Numbered from the stretch's first letter, positions 8,528-17,389 are shown. The stretch is DNA of 35,857 bases from an uncultured Lachnospiraceae bacterium (GCA_947626795.1 CANQTH010000025.1:1-35857); one strand, 5' to 3'. Notes: generated from the letters alone by a model not told the origin. Numbers and translations: made by a program.

Positions 8528-9523
8528 ATGGCCGCAGATATTGGAATTGATTTGGGAACAGCAAGTATCCTTGTATATATCAAAGGTAAGGGAGTCGTAT
8601 TGAAGGAGCCGTCTGTCGTCGCGTTTGACCGGGATACGAATAAGATAAAGGCGATCGGGGAAGAGGCGCGGCTGATGCTCGGCAGGACGCCCGGGAACAT
8701 CGTCGCGGTGAGGCCGCTGCGCCAGGGCGTGATCTCGGATTATACCGTTACCGAGAAGATGCTGAAGTATTTCATACAGAAAGCCCTCGGCAAGAAGAAC
8801 TTCCGCAAGCCGCGGATCAGCGTGTGCGTGCCGAGCGGCGTTACCGAAGTGGAGAAGAAGGCGGTGGAGGACGCGACGTACCAGGCAGGGGCGAGGGACG
8901 TCTCCATCATTGAAGAGCCGATCGCGGCGGCGATCGGGGCGGGCGTCGATATCTCGAAGCCATGCGGCAACATGATCGTGGACATTGGCGGCGGCACGGC
9001 CGACATCGCGGTCATTTCCCTTGGCGGGACGGTCGTCAGCACGTCCATTAAGATCGCCGGGGATGATTTCGACGAGGCGATCGTGCGTTATATGAGGAAG
9101 AAGCACAACCTCCTGATCGGGGAACGTACCGCGGAGGATATCAAGATCAAGATCGGGACCTGCTTCCCGCTGGCGCAGAGTGATACGATGGACGTCCGCG
9201 GGCGGAATCTCGTGACGGGCCTCCCCAAGACGGTATCCGTGTCTTCCGAGGAGACGGAAGAGGCGCTGCGCGAGGCGACGCTCCAGATCGTGGAGGCCGT
9301 TCACAGCGTATTGGAGAAGACGCCGCCGGAGCTGGCCGCGGACGTGGCGGACCGGGGCATCATCCTGACCGGGGGCGGCGCGCTGCTGCGCGGGTTAGAG
9401 GAGCTGATCGAGGATCGGACGGGGATCAACACGATGACGGCGGAAGAGCCGATGACGTGCGTTGCGATCGGGACCGGGAAATATGTGGAGTTTTTGTTCG
9501 GGAAGGGCAAGATGGAAGAATAG
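8528..9523 (+). CDS. mbl: Rod shape-determining actin homolog, MreB/Mbl family
   Basis: A bacterial actin that forms membrane-associated filaments and guides the cell-wall elongation machinery. 331 residues, normal for the family. The phosphate-1 loop IGIDLGTAS is at 5-13; the second nucleotide motif VDIGGGTADIAV is central; the adenosine motif LTGGGALLRGL is near the C-terminus. The sequence VCVPSGVTEVEKKAV is typical of MreB/Mbl. ATG 8528 is chosen because AGGGGA (8515-8520) precedes it by 7 bases and the protein begins MAADIGIDLGT, whereas upstream in-frame codons read through the leader. Its position directly before two flagellar rod genes matches mbl-flhO-flhP of Bacillus subtilis, so Mbl is preferred over MreB. 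Confidence 0.93.
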   Translation: MAADIGIDLGTASILVYIKGKGVVLKEPSVVAFDRDTNKIKAIGEEARLMLGRTPGNIVAVRPLRQGVISDYTVTEKMLKYFIQKALGKKNFRKPRISVCVPSGVTEVEKKAVEDATYQAGARDVSIIEEPIAAAIGAGVDISKPCGNMIVDIGGGTADIAVISLGGTVVSTSIKIAGDDFDEAIVRYMRKKHNLLIGERTAEDIKIKIGTCFPLAQSDTMDVRGRNLVTGLPKTVSVSSEETEEALREATLQIVEAVHSVLEKTPPELAADVADRGIILTGGGALLRGLEELIEDRTGINTMTAEEPMTCVAIGTGKYVEFLFGKGKMEE

Positions 9524-9547
9524 CGATAACAGAAAAGGAGCGGCGTT

Positions 9548-10348
9548 ATGGTAAAAGGGTTATATACTGCGTATACAGGGATGATAAACCAGCAGAACAG
9601 GCTGGATGTGCTTACGAACAACCTGGCCAATTCCGCGACGAACGGCTTCAAGAAGGAAGGGTCGACGTCGCAGTCTTTCGACGAGATGCTGGCGATCAAG
9701 ATCAAGGACACGTCCGCGTTCGGGCTGCCGAGGGGGATCGGCGACGTCAGCCTCGGCGTCAAGATCGGCGAGTGCTATACGGATTACGGGCAGGGCGCGT
9801 TCCGCGTGACGGATAACAATTACGACCTTGCGCTCGACGGCGACGGGTTTTTTGCGATATCCTTTACGAACAAGGCTGGCGAGACGTCCGTGAAGTATAC
9901 GCGGGACGGCGCGTTTACCGTCAGCCGCGACGGATACCTCCGGACAAAGGACGGCGACTTTGTGCTGAATCAGGCGGCGGCCCAGGCTGGCAACCCGGGG
10001 CAGGCCGGATACATACAGGTGGATCCCAACGTGGAGATCGTCGTGGACGAGAACGGGAACATTTACCAGAACGGCGCGTTCGTGGCGCAGGTCGGGGTCG
10101 TGGATTTTGCGGATTATAATTTCCTGGCGCATTACGGGGAAAATATGTATGAGCTGGTAGACGGCGGGCAGGCGCAGGCGTCTGACGCGCAGGTCATCCA
10201 GGGGACGTTGGAGATGTCCAATGTGAACGTCATTTCAGAGATGGTCGAGATGATCACGATCTCAAGGGCGTACGAGTCGAACCAGAAGGTGATCCAGACG
10301 ATCGACTCCACGCTTGAGAAAGCAGTGAACGATATTGGAAAAGTATAG
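9548..10348 (+). CDS. flhO: Flagellar hook-basal body rod protein, FlgF/FlhO family
   Basis: A distal rod-type axial protein of the flagellar basal body, exported by the flagellar type III apparatus and polymerised outside the membrane. 266 residues. The N-terminal rod signature is intact (LDVLTNNLANSATNGFKKEG, about 19-38). A central variable domain contains LALDGDGFFAIS, and the C-terminal coiled segment VNVISEMVEMITISRAYESN is the conserved family end. There is no cleavable signal, as expected for this export route. AAAAGGAG (9533-9540) lies 7 bases before the ATG. The next gene is a paralog starting 30 bases later. Within the family the split between FlgF and FlgG is not sharp; the name follows the mbl-flhO-flhP order. 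Confidence 0.9.
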   Translation: MVKGLYTAYTGMINQQNRLDVLTNNLANSATNGFKKEGSTSQSFDEMLAIKIKDTSAFGLPRGIGDVSLGVKIGECYTDYGQGAFRVTDNNYDLALDGDGFFAISFTNKAGETSVKYTRDGAFTVSRDGYLRTKDGDFVLNQAAAQAGNPGQAGYIQVDPNVEIVVDENGNIYQNGAFVAQVGVVDFADYNFLAHYGENMYELVDGGQAQASDAQVIQGTLEMSNVNVISEMVEMITISRAYESNQKVIQTIDSTLEKAVNDIGKV

Positions 10349-10378
10349 GAATAGAAGATAGGAAGGGGCTGAATTGAT

Positions 10379-11197
10379 ATGATGAGAGCGTTATGGTCGG
10401 CAGCGTCCGGCATGATCGCGCAGCAGACCGCGGTGGATACCATTGCGAACAACCTGGCGAATGTGAACACCATGGGATATAAGAATGAGAAAGCGGAGTT
10501 TAAGTCGCTGCTGTACCAGACCCTGCAGACAAGGACGACGACGGCGAACGGCGAGCAGAAGCCGATCGACGCGCAGGTTGGCCTGGGGACGAGGATCGCG
10601 TCCATCACCTCCAGCTTTACCCAGGGGCCTTTGCTTGAAAATGAGAGCAAGTCCGCGTTCGGGATCGAGGGCGACGGATTTTTTGCCGTGCGGGGCGCGG
10701 ACGGCAATACGTATTATACCCGGAACGGGGATTTTAAGCTGAGCGTGGGTGCGGACGGGAACATCACTCTGGTGACGGCGAGCGGGTATCCGGTGCTGGA
10801 CGTCGACGGGGAGACGATCACGATGCCGGGGACGGTCAGCTCGGCGAACCTGATGGTGACGTCGGAAGGGAACGTCGGATATTTGGACGCGGACCGCAAT
10901 TTCGTGGATCTGAACACGTCCTTCGCGCTGTACCAGTTCAGCAACCCGGCAGGCCTTGACAAGCTTTCCAACAGCCTGCTGGCCGTAACGGACGCGTCCG
11001 GCGAGCCGATGCTGGAAGCGGAGAACGCCAACCTGACGCAAAGCTCCGTCCGCCAGGGATACCTGGAGGGGTCGAACGTCCAGGTCGCGGACGAGATGGT
11101 AAACCTGATCGTGGCCCAGAGGGCTTATGAGATGAATTCCAAGGCGATCCAGGCGTCCGACGAGATGTTAGGGCAGGCGAACCAGTTGAAGCGGTAG
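10379..11197 (+). CDS. flhP: Flagellar hook-basal body rod protein, FlgG/FlhP family
   Basis: The second distal rod protein, paralogous to the gene before it. 272 residues. It begins MMRALWSAASGM, the classic FlgG-type start, followed by the rod motif VDTIANNLANVNTMGYKNEK, the central FGIEGDGFFAV segment and the C-terminal VADEMVNLIVAQRAYEMNSK. It should form the outer rod that joins the hook. Translation could start at either of two adjacent ATG codons (10379 or 10382). Together with the preceding gene and the FlgJ-like gene it forms a short rod-assembly operon driven from the mbl promoter. Confidence 0.92.
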   Translation: MMRALWSAASGMIAQQTAVDTIANNLANVNTMGYKNEKAEFKSLLYQTLQTRTTTANGEQKPIDAQVGLGTRIASITSSFTQGPLLENESKSAFGIEGDGFFAVRGADGNTYYTRNGDFKLSVGADGNITLVTASGYPVLDVDGETITMPGTVSSANLMVTSEGNVGYLDADRNFVDLNTSFALYQFSNPAGLDKLSNSLLAVTDASGEPMLEAENANLTQSSVRQGYLEGSNVQVADEMVNLIVAQRAYEMNSKAIQASDEMLGQANQLKR

Positions 11198-11231
11198 CCG
11201 CGGGCGCCGGGGATAAGGAAGGAGCGTACAT

Positions 11232-11588
11232 ATGAGCTTAGGCATAGAGAATTTAAGCACTTATTACAATACGGACTACAATATGGAGACGAGTTCCGCA
11301 AGCAAATTGGAAGAGACGTTAAATTCCGATCTGTCTACGGCGACAGACGACGAATTGATGGACGTCTGCAAGGATTTCGAGGCATATTTCACGGAGCAGA
11401 TGTTCAAGGCGATGCGGCGGATGGTGCCGGAATCGGACGAAGAGGTGTCGGCTTCCACCAAACAGCTTCGGGATTATTACGAAGAGCAGATGATACAAAG
11501 CTATGCGGAGCAGTCCGCCGAAGGGGAAGGGCTTGGGATTGCGCAGATGCTGTATGAGCAGATGAAGCGCAATTATGGCATGGAATAA
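11232..11588 (+). CDS. flgJ: FlgJ N-terminal-type rod-binding protein
   Basis: A 118-residue protein matching only the rod-scaffolding domain of FlgJ (PF10135): VCKDFEAYFTEQMFKAMRRMVP at about 40-61 and a C-terminal GLGIAQMLYEQM helix. The peptidoglycan-hydrolase half found in proteobacterial FlgJ is absent, as in many Firmicutes, so a separate enzyme must open the wall for the rod. The N-terminal 35 residues are Ser/Thr/Asn-rich. AAGGAAGGAG (11215-11224) is a strong ribosome site. The last 14 bases overlap the recD2 start, so the flagellar gene is translationally coupled to a DNA helicase. The gene symbol is used for the family only. Confidence 0.85.
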   Translation: MSLGIENLSTYYNTDYNMETSSASKLEETLNSDLSTATDDELMDVCKDFEAYFTEQMFKAMRRMVPESDEEVSASTKQLRDYYEEQMIQSYAEQSAEGEGLGIAQMLYEQMKRNYGME

Positions 11589-13851
11589 AGACGTGGAGAC
11601 ATTGACAGGGTATGTGAGCCATATCGTGTACCAGAATACGGAAAACGGGTATATGGTATTGAATTTTGCCTGCGGGGAGGAAGAGATCACCTGCGTGGGG
11701 AATTTCCACGGGGTCAGCGAGGGCGAGAGCCTGGAGCTGGAAGGCGAGTATGCCAACCATCCTTCCTATGGGCGGCAATTCAAGATGCAGTCGTTCCGGG
11801 TGAAGCCCCCGGAAGACACGGAGTCCATGGAACGGTATCTGGGTTCCGGGGCGATCAAGGGGGTCGGAGCCGCGCTCGCCGCGCGGATCGTTAAGAAATT
11901 TAAGGAAGACACCTTCCGGATCATGGAAGAGGAGCCGGAGCGGCTGGCGGAGATCAAGGGGATCAGCGCGCGGAAGGCCATGGAGATCGCGGAGCAGGTG
12001 GAGGGGAAGCGCGAGATGCGCCAGGCGATGATCTTCCTGCAGCAGTACGGGATCTCCCAGACGCTGGCAGTCAAGATCTACCGCGCATACGGGCAGGAGA
12101 CTTACCATATTTTGAAAGAGAATCCGTACCGCTTGGCGGAGGACATCCAGGGCGTGGGGTTCCGGATCGCGGACGAGATCGCGTCGCGGGTCGGCATCCA
12201 TCCGGATTCTGATTTCCGCATTCGGAGCGGGATCTTGCACACGCTGCTTTTAGCGTCCCAGGAAGGCCACACCTGCCTGCCCATGGAGACGCTGACGAGG
12301 CGGGCGTGCGAGCTTTTGGGAACCTGCCCGGAAGATATGGAACAGCATTATAGGAACCTTGCCATAGACAAAAAGCTGATGATAAAGGAAATCGCGGGCA
12401 GCCGATATGTGTATATGGCAAGTTTTTATTATATGGAATCAAACACGGCATTTTTGTTAAAGCAGCTGGACGTCGCTTACAAAGCGCCGGAAGACGAGGT
12501 GATGGGCCGGATCCGGGCGATCGAGGAAGACACGGGCATGAAGCTGGACGGGCTGCAGGCGGAGGCCGTGAAGGAAGCGGTCGGGAACGGCCTGGTGATC
12601 ATCACAGGCGGGCCCGGGACCGGAAAGACGACGACCATCAATACGATCATCCGCTATTTTGAAATGGAGGGCATGGATATTTTCCTTGCGGCACCGACAG
12701 GGCGCGCCGCTAAGCGGATGAGCGAGACGACAGGGTTTGAGGCGCGCACGATACACCGGATGCTGGAGATCAACGGCGGCATGGAGGAGGATGGCGCGCC
12801 TTTTGGCGTATCCAAAACGGGCGAGGGAAGCCCGGATATGCGCTCGTCCGGGAGCGCGCGGTTCGAGCGCAACGAGCAGAACCCGTTGGAGGCGGACGTC
12901 GTCATCATCGACGAAGTTTCCATGGTTGACATCACGCTGATGCATTCCCTTTTGAAGGCCGTGGCCGCAGGGACGCGGCTGATCCTGGTCGGGGACGTGA
13001 ACCAACTGCCCAGCGTGGGGCCGGGGAGCGTATTGCGGGACATCATTGACTCCGGGCAGTTCCACGTCGTGCGCCTGACGAAGATCTTCCGCCAGGCGGC
13101 GCAGAGCGACATCATCGTGAACGCCCACAAGATCAACCGCGGGGAAGAGGTGGCGCTGGACAACAAGAGCATGGATTTCTTTTTCCTGAAGCGGTTCGAC
13201 GCGAATGTGATCATCAGCGTCATGCTGCAGCTCATCCAGAAGAAGCTGCCGAAATTCGTGGACGCGAAGCCGTATGACATCCAGGTGCTGACCCCGATGC
13301 GCAAGGGGCTTCTGGGCGTGGAGCGGCTGAACGGCATCTTGCAGCAGTACTTAAACCCGCCCGGGGACGGCAAGCGGGAGAAGGAGCATGGGGACGTTGT
13401 CTTCCGGGAGGGGGACAAGGTCATGCAGATCAAGAACAACTACCAGCTTGCCTGGGAGATCCGCAGCAGGTACGGGCTTGCCATTGACCGGGGGACGGGT
13501 ATTTTTAACGGGGATATGGGGACGATAAGCCATATAGACGCGTATCAGGAGATCCTGACGGTGGAGTTTGAGGAAGGGCGGATGGTGGAATATGCCTTTA
13601 AGCAGTTGGACGAGCTGGAGCTTGCCTATGCCGTCACGATCCACAAGTCCCAGGGGAGCGAGTACCCGGCCGTAGTCATCCCGCTGCTGTCAGGCCCGAA
13701 GATGCTGATGAACCGGAACCTCCTCTACACGGCGGTGACGCGGGCCAAAAAATGCGTCACGATCGTAGGTGACGACCGGACGTTCCGGGAGATGGAGGCG
13801 AATGTCAGCGAGCAGAAGCGTTACACAGGATTAAAAGGATTTATTGCATGA
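11575..13851 (+). CDS. recD2: ATP-dependent RecD2-like DNA helicase
   Basis: RecD2, a stand-alone 5'-3' superfamily-1B helicase of Gram-positive bacteria, not part of RecBCD, linked to mismatch and fork repair. 758 residues. An OB-like N-terminal region (about 8-75) is followed by helix-hairpin-helix motifs (GAIKGVGAALA, IQGVGFRIADEIA). Walker A is GGPGTGKT (345-352); the DEAD-like motif is VIIDEVSMVD; motif III is LVGDVNQLPSVGPG; the C-terminal UvrD-like module has AVTIHKSQGSEYP and YTAVTRAKK. It starts inside the FlgJ-like gene and its stop overlaps comF as ATGA, showing tight coupling across genes of unrelated function. Confidence 0.95.
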   Translation: MAWNKDVETLTGYVSHIVYQNTENGYMVLNFACGEEEITCVGNFHGVSEGESLELEGEYANHPSYGRQFKMQSFRVKPPEDTESMERYLGSGAIKGVGAALAARIVKKFKEDTFRIMEEEPERLAEIKGISARKAMEIAEQVEGKREMRQAMIFLQQYGISQTLAVKIYRAYGQETYHILKENPYRLAEDIQGVGFRIADEIASRVGIHPDSDFRIRSGILHTLLLASQEGHTCLPMETLTRRACELLGTCPEDMEQHYRNLAIDKKLMIKEIAGSRYVYMASFYYMESNTAFLLKQLDVAYKAPEDEVMGRIRAIEEDTGMKLDGLQAEAVKEAVGNGLVIITGGPGTGKTTTINTIIRYFEMEGMDIFLAAPTGRAAKRMSETTGFEARTIHRMLEINGGMEEDGAPFGVSKTGEGSPDMRSSGSARFERNEQNPLEADVVIIDEVSMVDITLMHSLLKAVAAGTRLILVGDVNQLPSVGPGSVLRDIIDSGQFHVVRLTKIFRQAAQSDIIVNAHKINRGEEVALDNKSMDFFFLKRFDANVIISVMLQLIQKKLPKFVDAKPYDIQVLTPMRKGLLGVERLNGILQQYLNPPGDGKREKEHGDVVFREGDKVMQIKNNYQLAWEIRSRYGLAIDRGTGIFNGDMGTISHIDAYQEILTVEFEEGRMVEYAFKQLDELELAYAVTIHKSQGSEYPAVVIPLLSGPKMLMNRNLLYTAVTRAKKCVTIVGDDRTFREMEANVSEQKRYTGLKGFIA

Positions 13852-14576
13852 AGATTTATATGGAAAATCTCCCGCGCCTTTTGTTCCCGCCGAGATGCCC
13901 GTTCTGCGACAAGGTCCTGTTCCATTCCATTTTCGCCCCTGCGGAGAAGGCGTGCGGTGCCTGCCGCGGGAAGCCGGAATATGTAAAGGAGCCGATGTGC
14001 AAGCGGTGCGGGAAGCCGATCGCGGATGAGCGGCAGGAATACTGCCTGGACTGCGGCGAAAAAGAGCGGCCGTACGCGCAGGGGAAAGCGCTGTGGGTGT
14101 ACGAGGGGGCCGTGAAGGAGTCCCTGTACCGTTTTAAGTATGCGGGCCGGAGGGAGTATGCCGGATATTATGGGGAAGAGCTGGCGCGGGCGTACGGCGG
14201 CTGGATCCGGGGGCGCGGCGTCGAGGGGATCGTGCCGATCCCTCTTTCCAGGAAGCGGAAGCGCAGGCGCGGGTTTAATCAGGCAGAGCTGGTGGCGAAG
14301 GAGGTCGGCAGGCGCCTGGGGATCCCGGTATACCGCGATCTTCTGCTCCGCGTCCGCGACACGCGGGCGCAGAAAGCACTCAGCGGCGCGGAACGCAAAA
14401 ATAATTTGAAAAACGCTTTTAAAACAAAAGGAAATAAAGTACAATTAAACCATATATTGTTGGTGGATGATATTTACACGACGGGAAGCACGATGGATGA
14501 GGCCGCGGAAACATTAATGCGGGCGGGAGCGCGGAAAGTGTATTGCCTGAGCGTCAGCATCGGGAGAGGGTACTAG
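13848..14576 (+). CDS. comF: ComF family protein (phosphoribosyltransferase-like)
   Basis: A ComF/ComFC-type protein needed for natural DNA uptake in competent species; it consists of an N-terminal zinc ribbon and a C-terminal phosphoribosyltransferase-like fold. 242 residues. C17/C20 (CPFC) and the later pairs CGAC, CKRC and CLDC provide zinc ligands. The PRT segment contains VPIPLSRKRKRRRGFNQAE and the PRPP loop LLVDDIYTTGST (about 205-216). Its ATG overlaps the recD2 stop (ATGA). It is followed by yvyF, as in B. subtilis, where comF genes sit next to flagellar genes. Other competence genes are not in the window, so competence cannot be inferred. Confidence 0.92.
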   Translation: MKIYMENLPRLLFPPRCPFCDKVLFHSIFAPAEKACGACRGKPEYVKEPMCKRCGKPIADERQEYCLDCGEKERPYAQGKALWVYEGAVKESLYRFKYAGRREYAGYYGEELARAYGGWIRGRGVEGIVPIPLSRKRKRRRGFNQAELVAKEVGRRLGIPVYRDLLLRVRDTRAQKALSGAERKNNLKNAFKTKGNKVQLNHILLVDDIYTTGSTMDEAAETLMRAGARKVYCLSVSIGRGY

Positions 14577-14589
14577 GAGGGCGTAAGGT

Positions 14590-14997
14590 ATGGATGTAAA
14601 AAATTGCAAGGGCTGTGGGAGGTTGTTTAATTATATGTATGGGCCGCAGTTATGTCCGGCCTGTGCGGACGATCTGGAAAAGAAGTTCCAGAACGTGAAG
14701 GAGTTTTTGAGGCTGAACCCCAAGGCGTCCCTGAAGGACATTGCGGAGGTGAACGAGGTTTCCACAAAACAGATCCGCCAGTGGGTCCGGGAAGAGCGGC
14801 TGTCGTTCACGGAGGATTCCCAGATCGCAATGGAATGCGAGATGTGCGGGGGGAAGGTGCTGACGGGGCGTTTCTGCGCAAAATGCAAGGCCAACCTGCA
14901 GAATGGGTTTAACAACGCCGTCCGCCCGAAAGGGGTGGCGGTCGCGCCGAAGAAAAATACCCGCGACAAGGATAAGATGCGGTATTTGGAGAGGTAG
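14590..14997 (+). CDS. yvyF: Flagellar operon protein YvyF
   Basis: A 135-residue zinc-binding protein of the YvyF/TIGR03826 family found in Gram-positive flagellar loci. Two zinc ribbons are visible: CKGC and CPAC at the N-terminus, CEMC and CAKC after residue 75. Between them is a helix-turn-helix-like segment (LKDIAEVNEVSTKQIRQWVREERL, split at roughly 50-72) suggestive of DNA or protein binding. The tail is basic (KKNTRDKDK). AGGAGG (14575-14580) overlaps the comF stop, so the pair is coupled. In B. subtilis the equivalent gene precedes flgM; here no flgM or hook-filament junction genes follow. A regulatory role in flagellar expression is likely but not visible in the sequence. Confidence 0.88.
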   Translation: MDVKNCKGCGRLFNYMYGPQLCPACADDLEKKFQNVKEFLRLNPKASLKDIAEVNEVSTKQIRQWVREERLSFTEDSQIAMECEMCGGKVLTGRFCAKCKANLQNGFNNAVRPKGVAVAPKKNTRDKDKMRYLER

Positions 14998-15089
14998 GCG
15001 CGTTCTCCGGCGCGGTCTGAAATGGGCGGATCCCATGCCAGGGCAGCCGGAGGAGGAACGGTTACGGAACATAAAGGAGGCGGCACGCC

Positions 15090-15509
15090 ATGCTGAATGA
15101 AGAACGGATCCGGCTCATGACGAAAATGGCTTCTTATGAGGAAGGGGAAGGCAGGGAGCATATGCCGATCCGAAAATATTACCGGAAGGATTATGTCGGC
15201 TACGAGATGCTCAAGACGTTTTTCACCTCGACGGCGGCGTTCGGGATCTTGCTGGCGCTCTGGCTGATCTATAACATGGAAGGGCTGACGGCCTTGACGG
15301 ACACGGGAGATCTCGCGGATCTTGGTGGGCTGGCGCTCGCGGCCTACATCGGCTTTTGCGCAGTCTACCAGATCATCGCCTGCATCGTGTACAACCACCG
15401 TTACGCGAAGGCCGCCGCCGGCTTGAAAAAATACCAGGCCACCTTAAAGAAAGTGGAGAAGCTTCAGGAGAAGGAAGAAAAAGCGCAATCTTTGGAGGAA
15501 CGGAAATGA
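15090..15509 (+). CDS. Hypothetical two-helix membrane protein
   Basis: 139 residues, family not recognised. After a charged N-terminus there are two hydrophobic segments (about 42-64 and 82-108), then a highly charged, Lys/Glu-rich helix likely to form a coiled coil in the cytoplasm. The strong ribosome site AAAGGAGG (15072-15079) and the ATGA overlap with the next gene support it as real. It forms a coupled pair with the downstream polytopic membrane protein, directly before the c-di-AMP operon, so the two could act together at the membrane. No enzymatic motif was seen. Confidence 0.75.
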   Translation: MLNEERIRLMTKMASYEEGEGREHMPIRKYYRKDYVGYEMLKTFFTSTAAFGILLALWLIYNMEGLTALTDTGDLADLGGLALAAYIGFCAVYQIIACIVYNHRYAKAAAGLKKYQATLKKVEKLQEKEEKAQSLEERK

Positions 15510-16480
15510 CAGGTTTATTGGAGCTGCGGGAACGGCTGCGGAATTTTTATGGGAAATATGAGGTTTATGCGGTGGCGGGCATAAAATTCGCGCTTAGCCT
15601 GGCGGTGTTTTGCATGATCAACGCCAGGATGGGTTACATGGATCGGCTCGTCCATCCGGCACTGGCACTGCTCCTCGCGCTGGCCTGCGCGTTTTTCCCG
15701 GCGAATTTCATGGTGTTGGCGGGCAGCGCGCTGATCCTGGCGCATCTGTTCGCGCTGGCGCCGGAAGCCTGCGTGATCGGGCTGTGCCTGTTCCTGCTTC
15801 TGTTCTTCCTTTACCTGCGGTTCGCGTCCGGGAACGGATACAGCGTGGCCGTGACGTTTTTGCTGTGGTTTTTCCGGATCCCGCAGGTAATGCCCGTGGC
15901 GGTCGGCCTGCTAAAAGGCCCGTCCTCGTATCTGTCGGTCCTTTGCGGGACGACGGCGTTCTTCTATGTCCGGGACGTGCAGGAGAGCGTCGCAAGCTCC
16001 GCTGCGGGGGATGAAGAGACCCTTTCCAAGATGACGGCGGCCCTGCGGGCACTGACGGGGGATAAGGAGCTGTATCTCGTGCTTGCGGCGTTTTTGGCCA
16101 CGTCGCTGGTCGTTTATGTCATCCGCAGGAAGTCGGCCAACTATTCCTGGCGGATCGCCCTGCTCGTGGGGAATATGGTGGACCTGGCGATCCTGCTGGT
16201 GGGCTATATCCTCCTTGGGATGACGGAGAACGCGGCCTGGGCCGCTGTCGGGACGGCGGTTTCCGTGGCGGTTTCCCTGCTGCTGGAATTTCTCTTCCAT
16301 AACCTGGATTATTCCAGAGTGGAGCGGGTGCAGTTTGAGGACGATGAATATTATTACTATGTGAAGGCGGTCCCCAAGGCGTTCGTGGCACAGAAGGATA
16401 AGCGCGTCAAGAAGATCACGCCCGGGAAGCGGGCCGGGGGCAGCCGACAGGAGCCGACGGGCGAAGAGAGCCTGCTGTAG
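15506..16480 (+). CDS. Polytopic membrane protein, function unknown
   Basis: 324 residues with about nine hydrophobic segments between residues 19 and 265. The C-terminal cytoplasmic tail of about 60 residues contains an acidic-aromatic motif, VQFEDDEYYYYVKAVPK, followed by basic residues. The ATG at 15506 overlaps the stop of the preceding small membrane gene, with GGAGG just upstream; translation from further upstream in the same frame would read through that gene. cdaA begins 43 bases later. I do not recognise a named family. The position suggests a role in envelope physiology, and the unusual tail may be a docking site, but this is inference. Confidence 0.78.
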   Translation: MTGLLELRERLRNFYGKYEVYAVAGIKFALSLAVFCMINARMGYMDRLVHPALALLLALACAFFPANFMVLAGSALILAHLFALAPEACVIGLCLFLLLFFLYLRFASGNGYSVAVTFLLWFFRIPQVMPVAVGLLKGPSSYLSVLCGTTAFFYVRDVQESVASSAAGDEETLSKMTAALRALTGDKELYLVLAAFLATSLVVYVIRRKSANYSWRIALLVGNMVDLAILLVGYILLGMTENAAWAAVGTAVSVAVSLLLEFLFHNLDYSRVERVQFEDDEYYYYVKAVPKAFVAQKDKRVKKITPGKRAGGSRQEPTGEESLL

Positions 16481-16522
16481 GCGGGCCGGGCATGGGTTTG
16501 GCAGAAAGGGGATAGCTGGGAA

Positions 16523-17389
16523 ATGATGCAGAATCTATTCGCGACATTAAATTCGTTCGCGTCCAAATACCTGTTTTGGATCGACAGGCCGACGATCACA
16601 AAAATAGATATTGCGGAGATCATCATCATATCATTCCTGATCTACAGCATTTTGGTGTGGGTGAAGCAGACGAGGGCATGGAACCTGCTGAAGGGCATCA
16701 TCGTAGTGCTGGCTTTTGTGCTGCTCGCGGCGATGTTCCAGATGAACACGATCCTGTGGATCGCGGGGAAGAGCTTAAATATCCTGGTGATTGCCATTGT
16801 CGTCGTGTTCCAGCCGGAGCTGCGCCGGGCGTTAGAGCAGCTTGGGCAGAAGAATTTCATCACGTCGCTGTTCTCCTTCGACTCCCAGAAGAACCAGGAG
16901 CGGTTCAGCGAACGCATCGTCAACGAGATTACGAAGGCGACGTACGAGATGGCGAAGGTGAAGACCGGGGCGCTGATCGTGATCGAGCAGAACGTCGTGC
17001 TGGAGGAATACGAGCGGACGGGGATCGCCCTGGATTCCCTTGTGTCCAGCCAGCTTTTGATCAATATTTTCGAACATAATACGCCGCTGCACGACGGGGC
17101 GGTCATCCTGCGCGGGGAGCGGATCGTGTCCGCGACCTGCTACCTCCCGCTTTCCGACAACATGGAGCTGAGCAAGGAGCTTGGAACGAGGCACCGCGCG
17201 GCCGTGGGCATCAGCGAGGTGTGCGACGCCCTGGCGATCGGCGGCGAGCTGTACCGCAACGTGGACGCGGAGTATTTGAAGCGGAAGCTGAATTTCATCC
17301 GGAAAGGCGAGATCGACGTGGCGAGGTTTCGGATATGGAAAAGGAGGATGAAGAATGTTCAAGAAAATGATGAAGCATCTGGCAAATAA
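16523..17389 (+). CDS. cdaA: Diadenylate cyclase CdaA with an apparent internal deletion
   Basis: CdaA, the membrane-bound diadenylate cyclase that makes c-di-AMP from two ATP; c-di-AMP controls potassium uptake and wall homeostasis. 288 residues: three hydrophobic segments (about 30-46, 58-72, 77-96) then the DAC domain. DGA is present at 191-193 and RHR at 223-225. After EVCDAL (232-237) the sequence jumps directly to AIGGELYRNVDAEYLK, whereas family members have about a dozen more residues here, containing the conserved block usually reading VSEETG. The loss is in frame and may impair catalysis or metal binding. The conventional neighbours cdaR and glmM follow. The 3' end overlaps cdaR by 35 bases. 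Confidence 0.9.
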   Translation: MMQNLFATLNSFASKYLFWIDRPTITKIDIAEIIIISFLIYSILVWVKQTRAWNLLKGIIVVLAFVLLAAMFQMNTILWIAGKSLNILVIAIVVVFQPELRRALEQLGQKNFITSLFSFDSQKNQERFSERIVNEITKATYEMAKVKTGALIVIEQNVVLEEYERTGIALDSLVSSQLLINIFEHNTPLHDGAVILRGERIVSATCYLPLSDNMELSKELGTRHRAAVGISEVCDALAIGGELYRNVDAEYLKRKLNFIRKGEIDVARFRIWKRRMKNVQENDEASGK

